DNA of 64,000 nucleotides, from positions 4,309,046 to 4,373,045 of the forward strand of contig NZ_CP049056.1 of the NCBI RefSeq assembly GCF_011044155.1, given 5' to 3'. Origin of the DNA: Pikeienuella piscinae (GTDB lineage Bacteria; Pseudomonadota; Alphaproteobacteria; Rhodobacterales; Rhodobacteraceae). Below are positions 46,415 to 53,724 of this stretch, piece by piece. A program made the translations under genes and the position numbers. Each line of letters opens with the position of its first letter. The first letter of the stretch is position 1. The notes beneath the pieces are model-generated. The model worked only from the letters and a program-made list of their open reading frames with translations. It had not been told where the DNA came from and did no database searches.

Positions 46415-47440
46415 TCAGGTGGTGGTCGCCGTCGATGCGGACACGCCGCGTTCGCGATAGGGCGTGCGGTCGAAATGCGCGCGGTAGCATTTCGAGAAAT
46501 GCGAGGGCGAAGTGAAGCCGCTGGCGAGCGCGACGTTGATCACGCTCATGTCGGTCTGCAGCAGGAGATTCCGCGCCCGCTGCAGTCTGAGCTCCATGTA
46601 GTAGCGTTTCGGCGAGCGGTTCAAGTACCGCCGGAAGAGCCGCTCCAGTTGCCGCGTCGACATGCCGACCTCGGCGGCGAGGACGACGGGGCTGATCGGC
46701 TCTTCTATATTTTCCTCCATCCGGTGAATCACGGTGGTGAGCTTCGGATGCCGCACGCCCATCCGCGCGGGGACGGAGAGGCGCTGTTCGTCCATCGGAG
46801 AGCGAAGCGGCGCCAGCGCCAGCTGATCGACGACCATCGCCGCCAGTTCGCGCCCCTGCTCCTCGTTGATCATCTGCATCATCATGTCGGCCGAGGCGGC
46901 GCCGCCAGAAGAGGTCCAGCGCGCGCCGTCGCGCTCGAAGAAACGGTTGGAGAGTTCGATGTCGGGGAACTCCTCGCGAAAGCTTTCGCGATTCTCCCAG
47001 TGGATCGTGCAGCGGACCCCATCGAGGAGCCCGGCCTTCGCCAGCACATGCGCGCCGGTGCAGACCGCGCCGATCGACACCCCGCGCCGGGCCTGTTTCC
47101 GGAGCCAGGTGAGGACGCCGCGCGTCGTGGTCCGGTTCACACCGACGCCGCTGCAGACGATGATCATCGCGTCACGGTCGACATCGACGAAACCGCAATC
47201 GGCCATCACGCGGGTGCCGTTGGAGCAGGTCGCGGAGACGCCGTCCTCAGTCACGACGCGCCATGAATAGAGCGGCTTGCGCGCCATTCTGTTGGCGACG
47301 CGCAAAGGTTCGATCGCCGACGCGAAGGCGATCATCGAGAAGCGCTCGATGAGAAGGAAGGCGAACTCCCGTGTCTTTTCGCCCTCGGCTGTTTCCATCG
47401 TCGATATCCCGCACGGCAAAGGCCCAGTCACCACATTCAT
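46415..47440 (-). CDS. GlxA-family transcriptional regulator (DJ-1/PfpI-like + AraC HTH)
   Basis: The N-terminal class I glutamine-amidotransferase-like domain, residues 20-190, has GVSIGAVCTGAHVLAKAGLL with a nucleophile-like Cys. The C-terminal AraC-type HTH (residues about 240-335) has LAAEVGMSTRQLERLF, RYLNRSPKRYYMELRL and INVALASGFTSPSHFSKCYR. GlxA-type regulators control catabolism of quaternary amines and amino acids. GGAGG lies two bases before ATG 47440 and about eight bases before GTG 47434, so either could be used. The SulP gene immediately downstream may be its target or operon partner. Confidence 0.85.
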   Translation of the reverse strand: MNVVTGPLPCGISTMETAEGEKTREFAFLLIERFSMIAFASAIEPLRVANRMARKPLYSWRVVTEDGVSATCSNGTRVMADCGFVDVDRDAMIIVCSGVGVNRTTTRGVLTWLRKQARRGVSIGAVCTGAHVLAKAGLLDGVRCTIHWENRESFREEFPDIELSNRFFERDGARWTSSGGAASADMMMQMINEEQGRELAAMVVDQLALAPLRSPMDEQRLSVPARMGVRHPKLTTVIHRMEENIEEPISPVVLAAEVGMSTRQLERLFRRYLNRSPKRYYMELRLQRARNLLLQTDMSVINVALASGFTSPSHFSKCYRAHFDRTPYRERGVSASTATTT

Positions 47441-47558
47441 TTCCTCCCGGAGCGTCAAGCGCGAATCAGCGCCCCGCCGATCTGGAAAACCCGGTCGTCA
47501 TGGCATAGAACGCGCCGGATGGCGGGCCGCGTCCCGCCGATTGTGACGGAGATGCGAC

Positions 47559-48932
47559 ATGACCGCCCCCTGGTCCCGCTCCGGCTGGCGCGCCAAGACG
47601 GCGCTGCAGATGCCGGAATACCCCGATTCCGACGCGCTTTCGCGCGCCGAGTCCCGGCTCGCCTCCTATCCGCCGCTGGTTTTCGCCGGCGAGGTGCGGA
47701 GTCTGCGGAATCGGCTGGCGGAGGTGGCGCGGGGCGAAGCGTTTCTGCTCCAGGGTGGCGATTGCGCCGAAAGCTTCGCCGAGTTCGGGGCCGACAATAT
47801 CCGCGACACGTTCCGCGTGCTCTTGCAGATGGCGGTGGTGCTGACCTTCGCCGCGAAAAAGCCGGTGGTGAAGGTCGGCCGCATGGCCGGCCAGTTCGCC
47901 AAGCCGCGCTCCGCCGACACCGAGACGGTGGAGGGGGTGGAGTTGCCCTCCTATCGCGGCGACATCATCAACGACATCGCCTTCACCGCCGAGTCGCGGA
48001 TTCCGGACCCGGAGCGGATGCTGCAGGCCTATCTGCAATCCGCCGCTTCGCTGAACCTGCTGCGCGCCTATGCGCAGGGCGGCTATGCCGACCTTCAGCG
48101 CGTCGCGTCGTGGAATCTCGGCTTCGCCAAGGGGAGCCCGGGGGCCGAGCGCTACATGCGTCTCGCCGAGCAGATTTCCGCCAGCCTCGATTTCGTGGAG
48201 GCTTGCGGGGTCAACTCCGGCACCAGCCAGAAGATGCGCGGCGTCGATTTCTACACCAGCCACGAGGCGCTGCTGCTGCCCTATGAGGAGGCGTTGACGC
48301 GCGTCGATGCGGCGTCCGGCGATGTCGTCGCCGGCTCCGGCCACATGATCTGGATCGGCGACCGGACCCGCCAGCCGGACGGCGCGCATGTCGAATATTG
48401 TCGCGGCGTCGCCAACCCGATCGGGCTGAAATGCGGCCCGACGATCAGCGAGGACGATCTTCTTCGGCTGATCGACATCCTCAATCCGAAAAACCTTCCG
48501 GGGAAGCTGACGCTGATCGCCCGCTTCGGCGCCGGCAAGGTCGAGGCGCATCTGCCGCGGCTCATCAAGGCGGTGGAGCGTGAAGGCAAGACCGTGGTCT
48601 GGTCGTGCGATCCGATGCATGGCAACACGATCAAGGCGGAATCGGGTTACAAGACGCGGCCCTTCGACAAGGTGCTGACCGAGGTGAAGGAGTTCTTCGA
48701 CATTCACGAAGCCTACGGCACCTATGGCGGCGGCGTGCATTTCGAGATGACCGGGCAGGATGTCACCGAGTGTCTGGGTGGGATGCACAAGCTGCAATCA
48801 GCCGATCTTTCAGACCGTTATCACACGGCCTGTGATCCGCGTCTTAACGCTTCGCAAGCGCTGGAGCTGGCATTTCTGCTGGCCGAGGAACTGGAGCGGC
48901 TGGCCCCGGCGAGCCGATCGGAGGCGATCTGA
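47559..48932 (+). CDS. class II 3-deoxy-7-phosphoheptulonate synthase
   Basis: First step of the shikimate pathway, condensing PEP and erythrose-4-phosphate. Class II signatures are present: [30 protein letters not shown], the [24 protein letters not shown] region (cited as [14 protein letters not shown]), [33 protein letters not shown] (metal/substrate), and [20 protein letters not shown]. The 457-residue length is normal for the class II (plant/actinobacterial) type. It is followed five bases later by serB, so the pair may be coupled, although the pathways differ. Confidence 0.95.
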   Translation: MTAPWSRSGWRAKTALQMPEYPDSDALSRAESRLASYPPLVFAGEVRSLRNRLAEVARGEAFLLQGGDCAESFAEFGADNIRDTFRVLLQMAVVLTFAAKKPVVKVGRMAGQFAKPRSADTETVEGVELPSYRGDIINDIAFTAESRIPDPERMLQAYLQSAASLNLLRAYAQGGYADLQRVASWNLGFAKGSPGAERYMRLAEQISASLDFVEACGVNSGTSQKMRGVDFYTSHEALLLPYEEALTRVDAASGDVVAGSGHMIWIGDRTRQPDGAHVEYCRGVANPIGLKCGPTISEDDLLRLIDILNPKNLPGKLTLIARFGAGKVEAHLPRLIKAVEREGKTVVWSCDPMHGNTIKAESGYKTRPFDKVLTEVKEFFDIHEAYGTYGGGVHFEMTGQDVTECLGGMHKLQSADLSDRYHTACDPRLNASQALELAFLLAEELERLAPASRSEAI

Positions 48933-48937
48933 ACGCT

Positions 48938-49819
48938 TTGGACTCGGTCCTCGTCCTGACCGCCGGCGCGCCGCTTCGCGATGAGGCGGCGGAAGCGGCG
49001 GCGCAGGCGCTGGCGGGGGCGGGGGCGCATGTCGCCCGGCCGCGGCGGCTGGCGGCGGAGGCGGTGGAGATCGGTTTCGACGGGCCGCGCGCGCCGGCGC
49101 TCTCCGCCGCGCGCGCCGCTTTCAGCGCCGATCCGATCGACGTGAACGCGCTGGCCGCCGCGCGGCGCGAAAAGCGGCTTCTGATCTCCGACATGGATTC
49201 GACCGTTATCACCGTCGAATGCATCGACGAGATCGCCGCCCATGCCGGGATCGGAGCGCGCGTCGCGGCGATCACCGAGCGGGCGATGCGGGGCGAACTG
49301 GATTTCGAGGCGGCGCTGGATGAGCGCGTCGGTTTGCTGACAGGCTTCGCCGTCACCGATCTTCAGGCGGTCTATGATGAGCGGGTGACCCTCACGCAAG
49401 GCGCAAGGGCGCTTGTCGAGGGGATGAACGCGCGGGGCGCGCTGACCGCGCTGATCTCGGGCGGGTTCGACTTCTTCACGGAAAGGGTCGCGGCGGCGGC
49501 GGGGTTCGCCCGTCATCGGGCGAACCGCCTGCTGGCGGAGAATGGCCGGCTGACCGGCGCTGTCGCGCGACCGATTCTTGGACGGGAAGCCAAGCGGGAG
49601 ACGCTTTTCACTCTCGCCGCGGAGATCGGCGCCGGGCCGGAGGACGCGCTCGCGCTCGGCGATGGCGCCAACGATCTCGGTATGATCGGGGCGGCCGGGC
49701 TCGGCGTCGCCTGGCGCGCGAAGCCGGCGGTGGCGGCGGCGGCGGATGCGCGCATCGACCACGCCGATCTCACCGCCGTGCTTCGTCTTCAGGGCGTTCC
49801 GGCGAATGGTTTCGGTTGA
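48938..49819 (+). CDS. serB: phosphoserine phosphatase
   Basis: HAD-superfamily enzyme completing serine synthesis. The catalytic DMDSTVI puts nucleophile Asp85 and Asp87 in a DxDST motif, followed by ECIDEIAAHAGI, the LISGGFDFF motif and LALGDGANDLGMIGAAGLGVAW (cited as GDGANDLGMI). An N-terminal 80-residue domain precedes the HAD fold, as in SerB of alphaproteobacteria. The proposed start is TTG 48938 with GGAGG 13 bases upstream; a non-ATG start is the weakest point. Length is 293 residues. Follows the DAHP synthase gene by five bases. Confidence 0.9.
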   Translation: MDSVLVLTAGAPLRDEAAEAAAQALAGAGAHVARPRRLAAEAVEIGFDGPRAPALSAARAAFSADPIDVNALAAARREKRLLISDMDSTVITVECIDEIAAHAGIGARVAAITERAMRGELDFEAALDERVGLLTGFAVTDLQAVYDERVTLTQGARALVEGMNARGALTALISGGFDFFTERVAAAAGFARHRANRLLAENGRLTGAVARPILGREAKRETLFTLAAEIGAGPEDALALGDGANDLGMIGAAGLGVAWRAKPAVAAAADARIDHADLTAVLRLQGVPANGFG

Positions 49820-49898
49820 ATGGCGACGTTGTGATTGGATAGCGAACGGGTGAAGGCCTAGGTTTGCGCTGGACGGGTGTGACGAGGAGGGAACCGCG

Positions 49899-50852
49899 AT
49901 GCGACTGATCCGCCGGCCGGAATGGAGTCTCCCGGAAAGTGCAGCGACATCCGAGAGCGCTTATCTCAATCGTCGCGCGCTGCTCGCCGCAATGGGATTC
50001 GGCGCGGTTTCCGCCATCGCGCCGCGCGCCCGCGCCGCGACGTCCTATGAGGGCGCGCCGGTCAATCCGGATTTTCGCGAGGCCGGGCGCCCGGTGACGC
50101 CGGAGTCGCTGACCGGGCAGTACAACAATTTCTACGAGTTCGGCTCTCACAAGCAGATCGCCGCCGCCGCCCAGTCCCTGAAAACGGACGGTTGGACCAT
50201 CACCATCGACGGCCTGGTGGAGACGGAGATGACCGTCTCCACCGACGATCTCGTGAAGCTCGGGCTTGAGGAGCGCGTCTATCGGCATCGCTGCGTCGAG
50301 GCCTGGTCGATGGTTGCGCCCTGGATCGGCGTGCCGCTGGAGAAGGTCGTGAAGATGGCGGCGCCGCTCTCTGGCGCCAAATACGTCCGGTTCGAGACGT
50401 TCCTGGATCCGCAGACGGCCCGCGGCCAGCGCCAGAGCTGGTATCCCTGGCCCTATGTTGACGCCATCACCATCGCTGAGGCGACCAACCCGCTGCCGAT
50501 GCTGGTGATGGGAGCCTATGGCAAGGTGCTGGCGAACCAGTTCGGGGCGCCGGCGCGGCTGCACTTGCCCTGGAAATACGGCTTCAAGTCGGTCAAATCG
50601 ATCACCAGGATCAGTTTCGTCGAAGAGCGGCCCGTCGGCTTCTGGGAAGAGCTTCAGTATAGCGAATACGGCTTCTGGGCGAATGTTAACCCGGAGGTGT
50701 CCCACCCGCGCTGGAGCCAGGCGGATGAGCGCGACCTCGAGTCGGGCGAGCGGATTCCGACGCAGATATTCAATGGTTACGGCGCGACGGTGGCGTCGCT
50801 CTACGAGAACGACCCCGAGGCGCAGGCGGCCGGGGACCGGCTCTGGCGCTGA
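49899..50852 (+). CDS. msrP: protein-methionine-sulfoxide reductase catalytic subunit MsrP
   Basis: Periplasmic molybdoenzyme (YedY) that repairs oxidised methionine. A Tat signal with RR in LNRRALLAAMGFGAV is followed by the mature protein with FYEFGSHKQ, the WTITIDGLV motif, RHRCVEAWSMVAPW (molybdenum-ligand Cys), and FKSVKSITRISFVEE. Length is 317 residues, as usual. The haem partner msrQ normally follows; here the next 175 bp are non-coding and end at an IS element, so msrQ is not adjacent. Confidence 0.92.
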   Translation: MRLIRRPEWSLPESAATSESAYLNRRALLAAMGFGAVSAIAPRARAATSYEGAPVNPDFREAGRPVTPESLTGQYNNFYEFGSHKQIAAAAQSLKTDGWTITIDGLVETEMTVSTDDLVKLGLEERVYRHRCVEAWSMVAPWIGVPLEKVVKMAAPLSGAKYVRFETFLDPQTARGQRQSWYPWPYVDAITIAEATNPLPMLVMGAYGKVLANQFGAPARLHLPWKYGFKSVKSITRISFVEERPVGFWEELQYSEYGFWANVNPEVSHPRWSQADERDLESGERIPTQIFNGYGATVASLYENDPEAQAAGDRLWR

Positions 50853-51035
50853 CGCCGGACCCGGCGACGGTCAGATCGCGACCGGTGGAGAGTGGTGGCG
50901 CGCGGCGCGCCTGACCACCTGCATTTGCGCCGCGTGTCGAGCGGATGGCGCCACAGTCCGATACCGCCAAGATACGCGCACACGATCATTCTGCCGCGTG
51001 CATCAGCCATGTTGCGGGCGATTGCCCAAAAAAAA
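50853..51035. other. gap after msrP up to the IS1595 left end
   Basis: No gene is seen in these 183 bp. An 8-base A run at 51028-51035 is the left copy of the IS target duplication, preceded by GGGC-GATT-GCCC (51016-51027). No msrQ remnant is recognisable. Confidence 0.6.
51028..51035. repeat. target site duplication, left copy (A8)
   Basis: AAAAAAAA directly outside the left inverted repeat, matching the 8-base duplication at 53506-53513; IS1595-family elements make 8-bp duplications. Confidence 0.75.
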
Positions 51036-51057
51036 GGCGATTATATACCTTGCAAAC
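51036..51057 (+). repeat. IS1595-family terminal inverted repeat, left (IRL)
   Basis: The repeat starts GGCGATTATATACC and ends TTGCAAAC. Compared with the right end read inward it differs at the fifth base (A/T) and the fourteenth (C/A). The TTGCAA inside doubles as the -35 of the transposase promoter. Confidence 0.9.
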
Positions 51058-51077
51058 ACGGTAGGGAATCATATATA
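51050..51077 (+). promoter_or_regulatory. transposase promoter with -35 inside the left inverted repeat
   Basis: TTGCAA (51050-51055) and TATATA (51072-51077) are spaced by 16 bp, 27 bp ahead of the transposase ATG. The -35 is part of the inverted repeat, so transposase binding to the end could repress its own promoter. Confidence 0.6.
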
Positions 51078-51103
51078 AGGCTCAAGGGGATAGGAGCCTA
51101 GCC

Positions 51104-52039
51104 ATGTCGAACCTGAGCGCGAAATATCTGCACGACGAAGAAGCCGCCCACGAGTTTCTAGAGGGTGTGCTTTGGGGGTCACAGACGGTTTGCCTGCACT
51201 GCGGCGGCGTGGATAAGATCACGAAAGTAAAGGCTAATCCCGAAAAGCGCATCCGCGTTGGTCTCTGGCGCTGCGGCGATTGCAAGCGCCAGTTCACGGT
51301 CAAGGTCGGCACGGTGTTCGAGGCGTCCAAGGTCAAGCTGCACATCTGGTTGCAGGCCGTTGTGCTGATGACGCAGAGCAAGAAGGGCATCAGCGCCCAC
51401 CAGCTTCACCGCACCCTCGGCGTCACCTACAAGACGGCGTGGTTCATGGAGCACCGTATTCGCGAGGCGATGCGCTCCGGCGATCTCGCCCCGTTCGGCG
51501 CTGGCGGCGGCGTGGTGGAGGTTGACGAGACTTTCATCGGCAATGACCGCACGGTGAAGCCGAAGCACACGAAGAAGGGCCGGGGCTACGCGCACAAGCA
51601 CAAGGTTCTGAGCCTTGTAGACCGCGCCACGGGCCGCGCCCGCTCAATGGTGGTGGACGATCTCAAGGTGAAGACGCTCGCGCCGATCCTGCGGGAGAAC
51701 ATCGCTGCCGAGGCGCAACTGATGACGGACGAGGCGGCGCACTACAAGGCGATGGGATCAGACTACGCGAGCCATGACTACGTGAGCCACGGCGCTGGCG
51801 AATATGGCCGGGGCGATATCCACACGAACACGATTGAGGGCTACTTTTCGATCTTCAAGCGCGGCATGAAGGGCGTCTACCAGCACTGCGGCAAGAAGCA
51901 CTTGCACCGATACGTGGCTGAGTTCGAATTCCGGTATAACAACCGGGTCATGCTTGGGGTGGACGATCACGACCGAGCGAAGGTCGCGCTGAGGGGCGCT
52001 AAGGGGAAGCGGCTAACCTACGAAAGGGCTGATACGTAA
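51104..52039 (+). CDS. IS1595-family transposase with zinc ribbon
   Basis: DDE-type transposase of 311 residues. An N-terminal zinc ribbon has CxxC pairs at 30/33 and 57/60 and is followed by a helix-turn-helix-like segment (ISAHQLHRTLGVTYKTAWF). The catalytic core shows Asp141 in VEVDETFIG, Asp209 in LMTDEAAHY, and Asn242, Glu245 and Lys252 in HTNTIEGYFSIFKRG, the DDNEK-type set of IS1595. The reading frame is intact. GGATAGGAG lies ahead of the ATG. Confidence 0.93.
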   Translation: MSNLSAKYLHDEEAAHEFLEGVLWGSQTVCLHCGGVDKITKVKANPEKRIRVGLWRCGDCKRQFTVKVGTVFEASKVKLHIWLQAVVLMTQSKKGISAHQLHRTLGVTYKTAWFMEHRIREAMRSGDLAPFGAGGGVVEVDETFIGNDRTVKPKHTKKGRGYAHKHKVLSLVDRATGRARSMVVDDLKVKTLAPILRENIAAEAQLMTDEAAHYKAMGSDYASHDYVSHGAGEYGRGDIHTNTIEGYFSIFKRGMKGVYQHCGKKHLHRYVAEFEFRYNNRVMLGVDDHDRAKVALRGAKGKRLTYERADT

Positions 52040-52151
52040 GGAAAAGTAATTTGTTGATTCTTGACGAATTCCAGACTATATATCGGGCGCGGTCAAGCGC
52101 CGGGTTACCTGACGGGCGAAAGCCCATGGTGTCGGTCCGGGGGGCCGCAAA
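52040..52151. other. spacer between transposase and DUF3800 gene
   Basis: No gene is seen. GGGC-GAAA-GCCC at 52114-52125 is a perfect GNRA-type hairpin, and a TATATATCGGGC segment near 52077 loosely resembles the element's ends without a confident match. It could be the 3' boundary of an ancestral, cargo-free IS. Confidence 0.3.
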
Positions 52152-52976
52152 CTACCCCACACAATGCTTGTAAACCCAATGCATATATTCATGTGTGGAG
52201 TCGGGAATCGTTGGGAAGAACTTGAATCCATAACTCGTGAAGTTGCCAGACCGTTGATAGGTCTGCTTAACCGCCATCTTGGCGTACCTGTGTTCAGTGT
52301 TCCCATAAAGATTGGCTTCCAGCCCTGTTCGTATTCCGCTGGCAACAATATCTGCGATCTGGAGCCCCGCGTACTGAGACTTCGCGGCGGTCTCCATGAG
52401 GCGCGCGTCGATGACGTTCCAATCAATTCGCACATCAGCCGCGGAATCTGCGAGCCACCTATCTTCAGCGCTGATCGTCGTGAGTCTTGCAATATAAGCG
52501 ACAAGATCGTCGTGCCTGAGGCGTTTTCGATGTTCGAGAATGACACGAGCGGATGGAGAGGCGAGCCCACGCTTTTTAGCCGCATCCCGACAAAGCCAAG
52601 AAACGCGCTCAAGGAGCAAGCGAACCGAATAATAGTACAGTCGTCCGCGTTGTGCCTGAAAGATTTCAGGTCTGGCGATTTCTCGCTTGTTAACGAGAAC
52701 GCTGACGAAACGGAGATTCTCTTGGTTGATCTCATGATAAGCGCGGACGCGCCGTTCATGAGACATGTCGGCGAAATGGAGGAGGTTCTTTGGCTCCTTG
52801 CCTATTGCCGCGCGGACTCGGGCTGCGAGGTTGCGAACTCGATCCTGTTGGTTGGAGAAGCTCACCACAGCGGACACGACGAACCAATCGGAACTCCCCT
52901 TATCGGGAGGGTTGCGGAACACGAAACCTTCGTCCCCGGATTCATCGATAAAGACAGTAAAGCTGTGGTCTATCAT
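52152..52976 (-). CDS. DUF3800 domain-containing protein (IS cargo)
   Basis: The N-terminus, FTVFIDESGDEGF with Asp11, Glu12 and Asp15, is the family signature; a second conserved acidic patch is GLQIADIVASGI and an FADMSH motif lies between. The pattern of separated acidic residues suggests an RNase H-like nuclease fold, but this is family-level inference. The ATG at 52976 matches the usual family start; TTG 53006 is the alternative. Length is 274 residues. It is divergent from the 46-residue gene with 13 bases between starts, so transcription of the two must interfere or share control. Nothing links it to transposition. Confidence 0.75.
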   Translation of the reverse strand: MIDHSFTVFIDESGDEGFVFRNPPDKGSSDWFVVSAVVSFSNQQDRVRNLAARVRAAIGKEPKNLLHFADMSHERRVRAYHEINQENLRFVSVLVNKREIARPEIFQAQRGRLYYYSVRLLLERVSWLCRDAAKKRGLASPSARVILEHRKRLRHDDLVAYIARLTTISAEDRWLADSAADVRIDWNVIDARLMETAAKSQYAGLQIADIVASGIRTGLEANLYGNTEHRYAKMAVKQTYQRSGNFTSYGFKFFPTIPDSTHEYMHWVYKHCVG

Positions 52977-52989
52977 TGAGAGGTACGAT

Positions 52990-53130
52990 GTGACCGACAA
53001 CAACAAGAGTCAACGCGACCGCTTCGAGAAAGCCGCCCGCGAGCTAGGCGTGGACCTGGACGAGGAAAAGCTGAAAAAGGCGCTGCGAAAGATCGCGCCG
53101 GAGAAGCCTGAGAAGGAGAAGGACGAATGA
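52990..53130 (+). CDS. small charged protein (46 residues), IS cargo
   Basis: A GTG at 52990 has GAGAGG six bases upstream. The product starts TDNNKSQRDRFEKAARELG and goes on DLDEEKLKKALRKIA with a Lys/Glu-rich tail: highly charged and helical, like a small partner or antitoxin-type protein. It diverges from the DUF3800 gene by 13 bp and stops three bases short of the opposing 100-residue gene's stop. Reading-frame identity rests on the ribosome-binding site and composition. Confidence 0.55.
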   Translation: MTDNNKSQRDRFEKAARELGVDLDEEKLKKALRKIAPEKPEKEKDE

Positions 53131-53133
53131 TCT

Positions 53134-53436
53134 TTATCGGGGCTCGCGGGCCTGAGCTTGTGCTTCCCGTATCTGGCCCGCTCGCAAGATCACCTTTTCT
53201 AGAAACCGTTCGGCCAATAGCTCCGCGTCCCGAAGGAGCGGAAAGACATCCTCAAGAGCCGCAGGATCAACGTCAGGAGCGGCATAGGCCTGCCGCATGA
53301 GGCGCAGAATGTTCCGGCGGGCTTCCTCAGCGTCGGCTGGCGACCCCTGAGCCCAATACTGCGCGTACAATATCTCCAGCATAAACTCGTGGACCGTAAG
53401 CCGAGCGTAGGCTTGCCGGGTGGCGTCGTCGTCCAT
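53134..53436 (-). CDS. 100-residue helical hypothetical protein, IS cargo
   Basis: The product (MDDDATRQAYARLTVHEFMLE at the start, one residue omitted from the end here, then Leu/Glu/Arg-rich helices) has no recognised domain. A purine-rich GAGGTGAGGGAAAG precedes the ATG at 53436. It is fully inside the IS1595 ends and convergent with the 46-residue gene, so it belongs to the element's cargo. Confidence 0.6.
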   Translation of the reverse strand: MDDDATRQAYARLTVHEFMLEILYAQYWAQGSPADAEEARRNILRLMRQAYAAPDVDPAALEDVFPLLRDAELLAERFLEKVILRAGQIREAQAQAREPR

Positions 53437-53483
53437 CTTTCCCTCACCTCATACTGAGGCATCAGGCTATCCGGATGGGGACC

Positions 53484-53505
53484 GTTTGCAATGTATATAA
53501 ACGCC
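53484..53505 (-). repeat. IS1595-family terminal inverted repeat, right (IRR)
   Basis: On the plus strand it starts GTTTGCAATGTATAT and ends AAACGCC; read inward on the minus strand it matches the left end at 20 of 22 positions. Confidence 0.9.
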
Positions 53506-53513
53506 AAAAAAAA
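53506..53513. repeat. target site duplication, right copy (A8)
   Basis: AAAAAAAA between the right inverted repeat and GGCCGAGC. On the minus strand these are the T-run of the terminator. Confidence 0.75.
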
Positions 53514-53533
53514 GGCCGAGCTTGCGCTCGGCC
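53506..53533 (-). terminator. intrinsic terminator (minus strand) whose T-tract is the IS target site
   Basis: On the minus strand GGCCGAGC, loop GCAA, GCTCGGCC, then TTTTTTTT: a textbook intrinsic terminator. The hairpin is at 53514-53533 and the T-tract 53513-53506. It should end transcription from the LysR gene, about 190 bases upstream on the minus strand. Confidence 0.85.
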
Positions 53534-53724
53534 TAGTCCAACAGGGAGGTAGACGATGCAGAGGCGCAACAGTGTCGCGCAATCGCATCGTCTGAGTGGT
53601 AGATAGGCCCGATGCCTTCGCCCTTCAAGGAAAATTCGACCAAGGCTTGCGCAAGTCTGCCTTGCGTCAAATGCATAGCTTTAATCAACCGGAGGAAGAA
53701 AGCCCGCGCGCGCCTTCGCGCCAT
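53533..53724 (-). CDS. possible small ORF coupled to the LysR gene (63 residues)
   Basis: The LysR stop and an ATG overlap as TAATG, and the frame runs 63 codons to a stop inside the terminator hairpin. The product (ARRRARAFFLRLIK at the start) has a basic hydrophobic N-terminus, but codon bias is weak and no family is recognised. It may be only the 3' untranslated region of the LysR message. Confidence 0.2.
   Translation of the reverse strand: MARRRARAFFLRLIKAMHLTQGRLAQALVEFSLKGEGIGPIYHSDDAIARHCCASASSTSLLD

Larger units (their letters stand above)
51036..53505. mobile_element. IS1595-family element with cargo genes, 2470 bp
   Basis: The element is bounded by 22-bp inverted repeats (left 51036-51057, right 53484-53505, two mismatches) and flanked by an A8 duplication. 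Inside, in order: the transposase (51104-52039, +), a DUF3800 gene (minus), a 46-residue gene (+) and a 100-residue gene (minus). IS1595-family members with passenger genes are known; the cargo here has no obvious transposition role. Base composition of the cargo is visibly less GC-rich than the chromosome. Transposase and both ends are intact, so the element may still be mobile. Confidence 0.9.

Noticed and set aside
51028..51035. Poly-A tract as a phase-variable repeat
   Set aside because: It is the duplicated target of the IS element and lies outside any reading frame.
52073..52090. Internal relic of an IS1595 end after the transposase
   Set aside because: TATATATCGGGC resembles the repeat core, but the match is too poor over the full 22 bp to call a second end.
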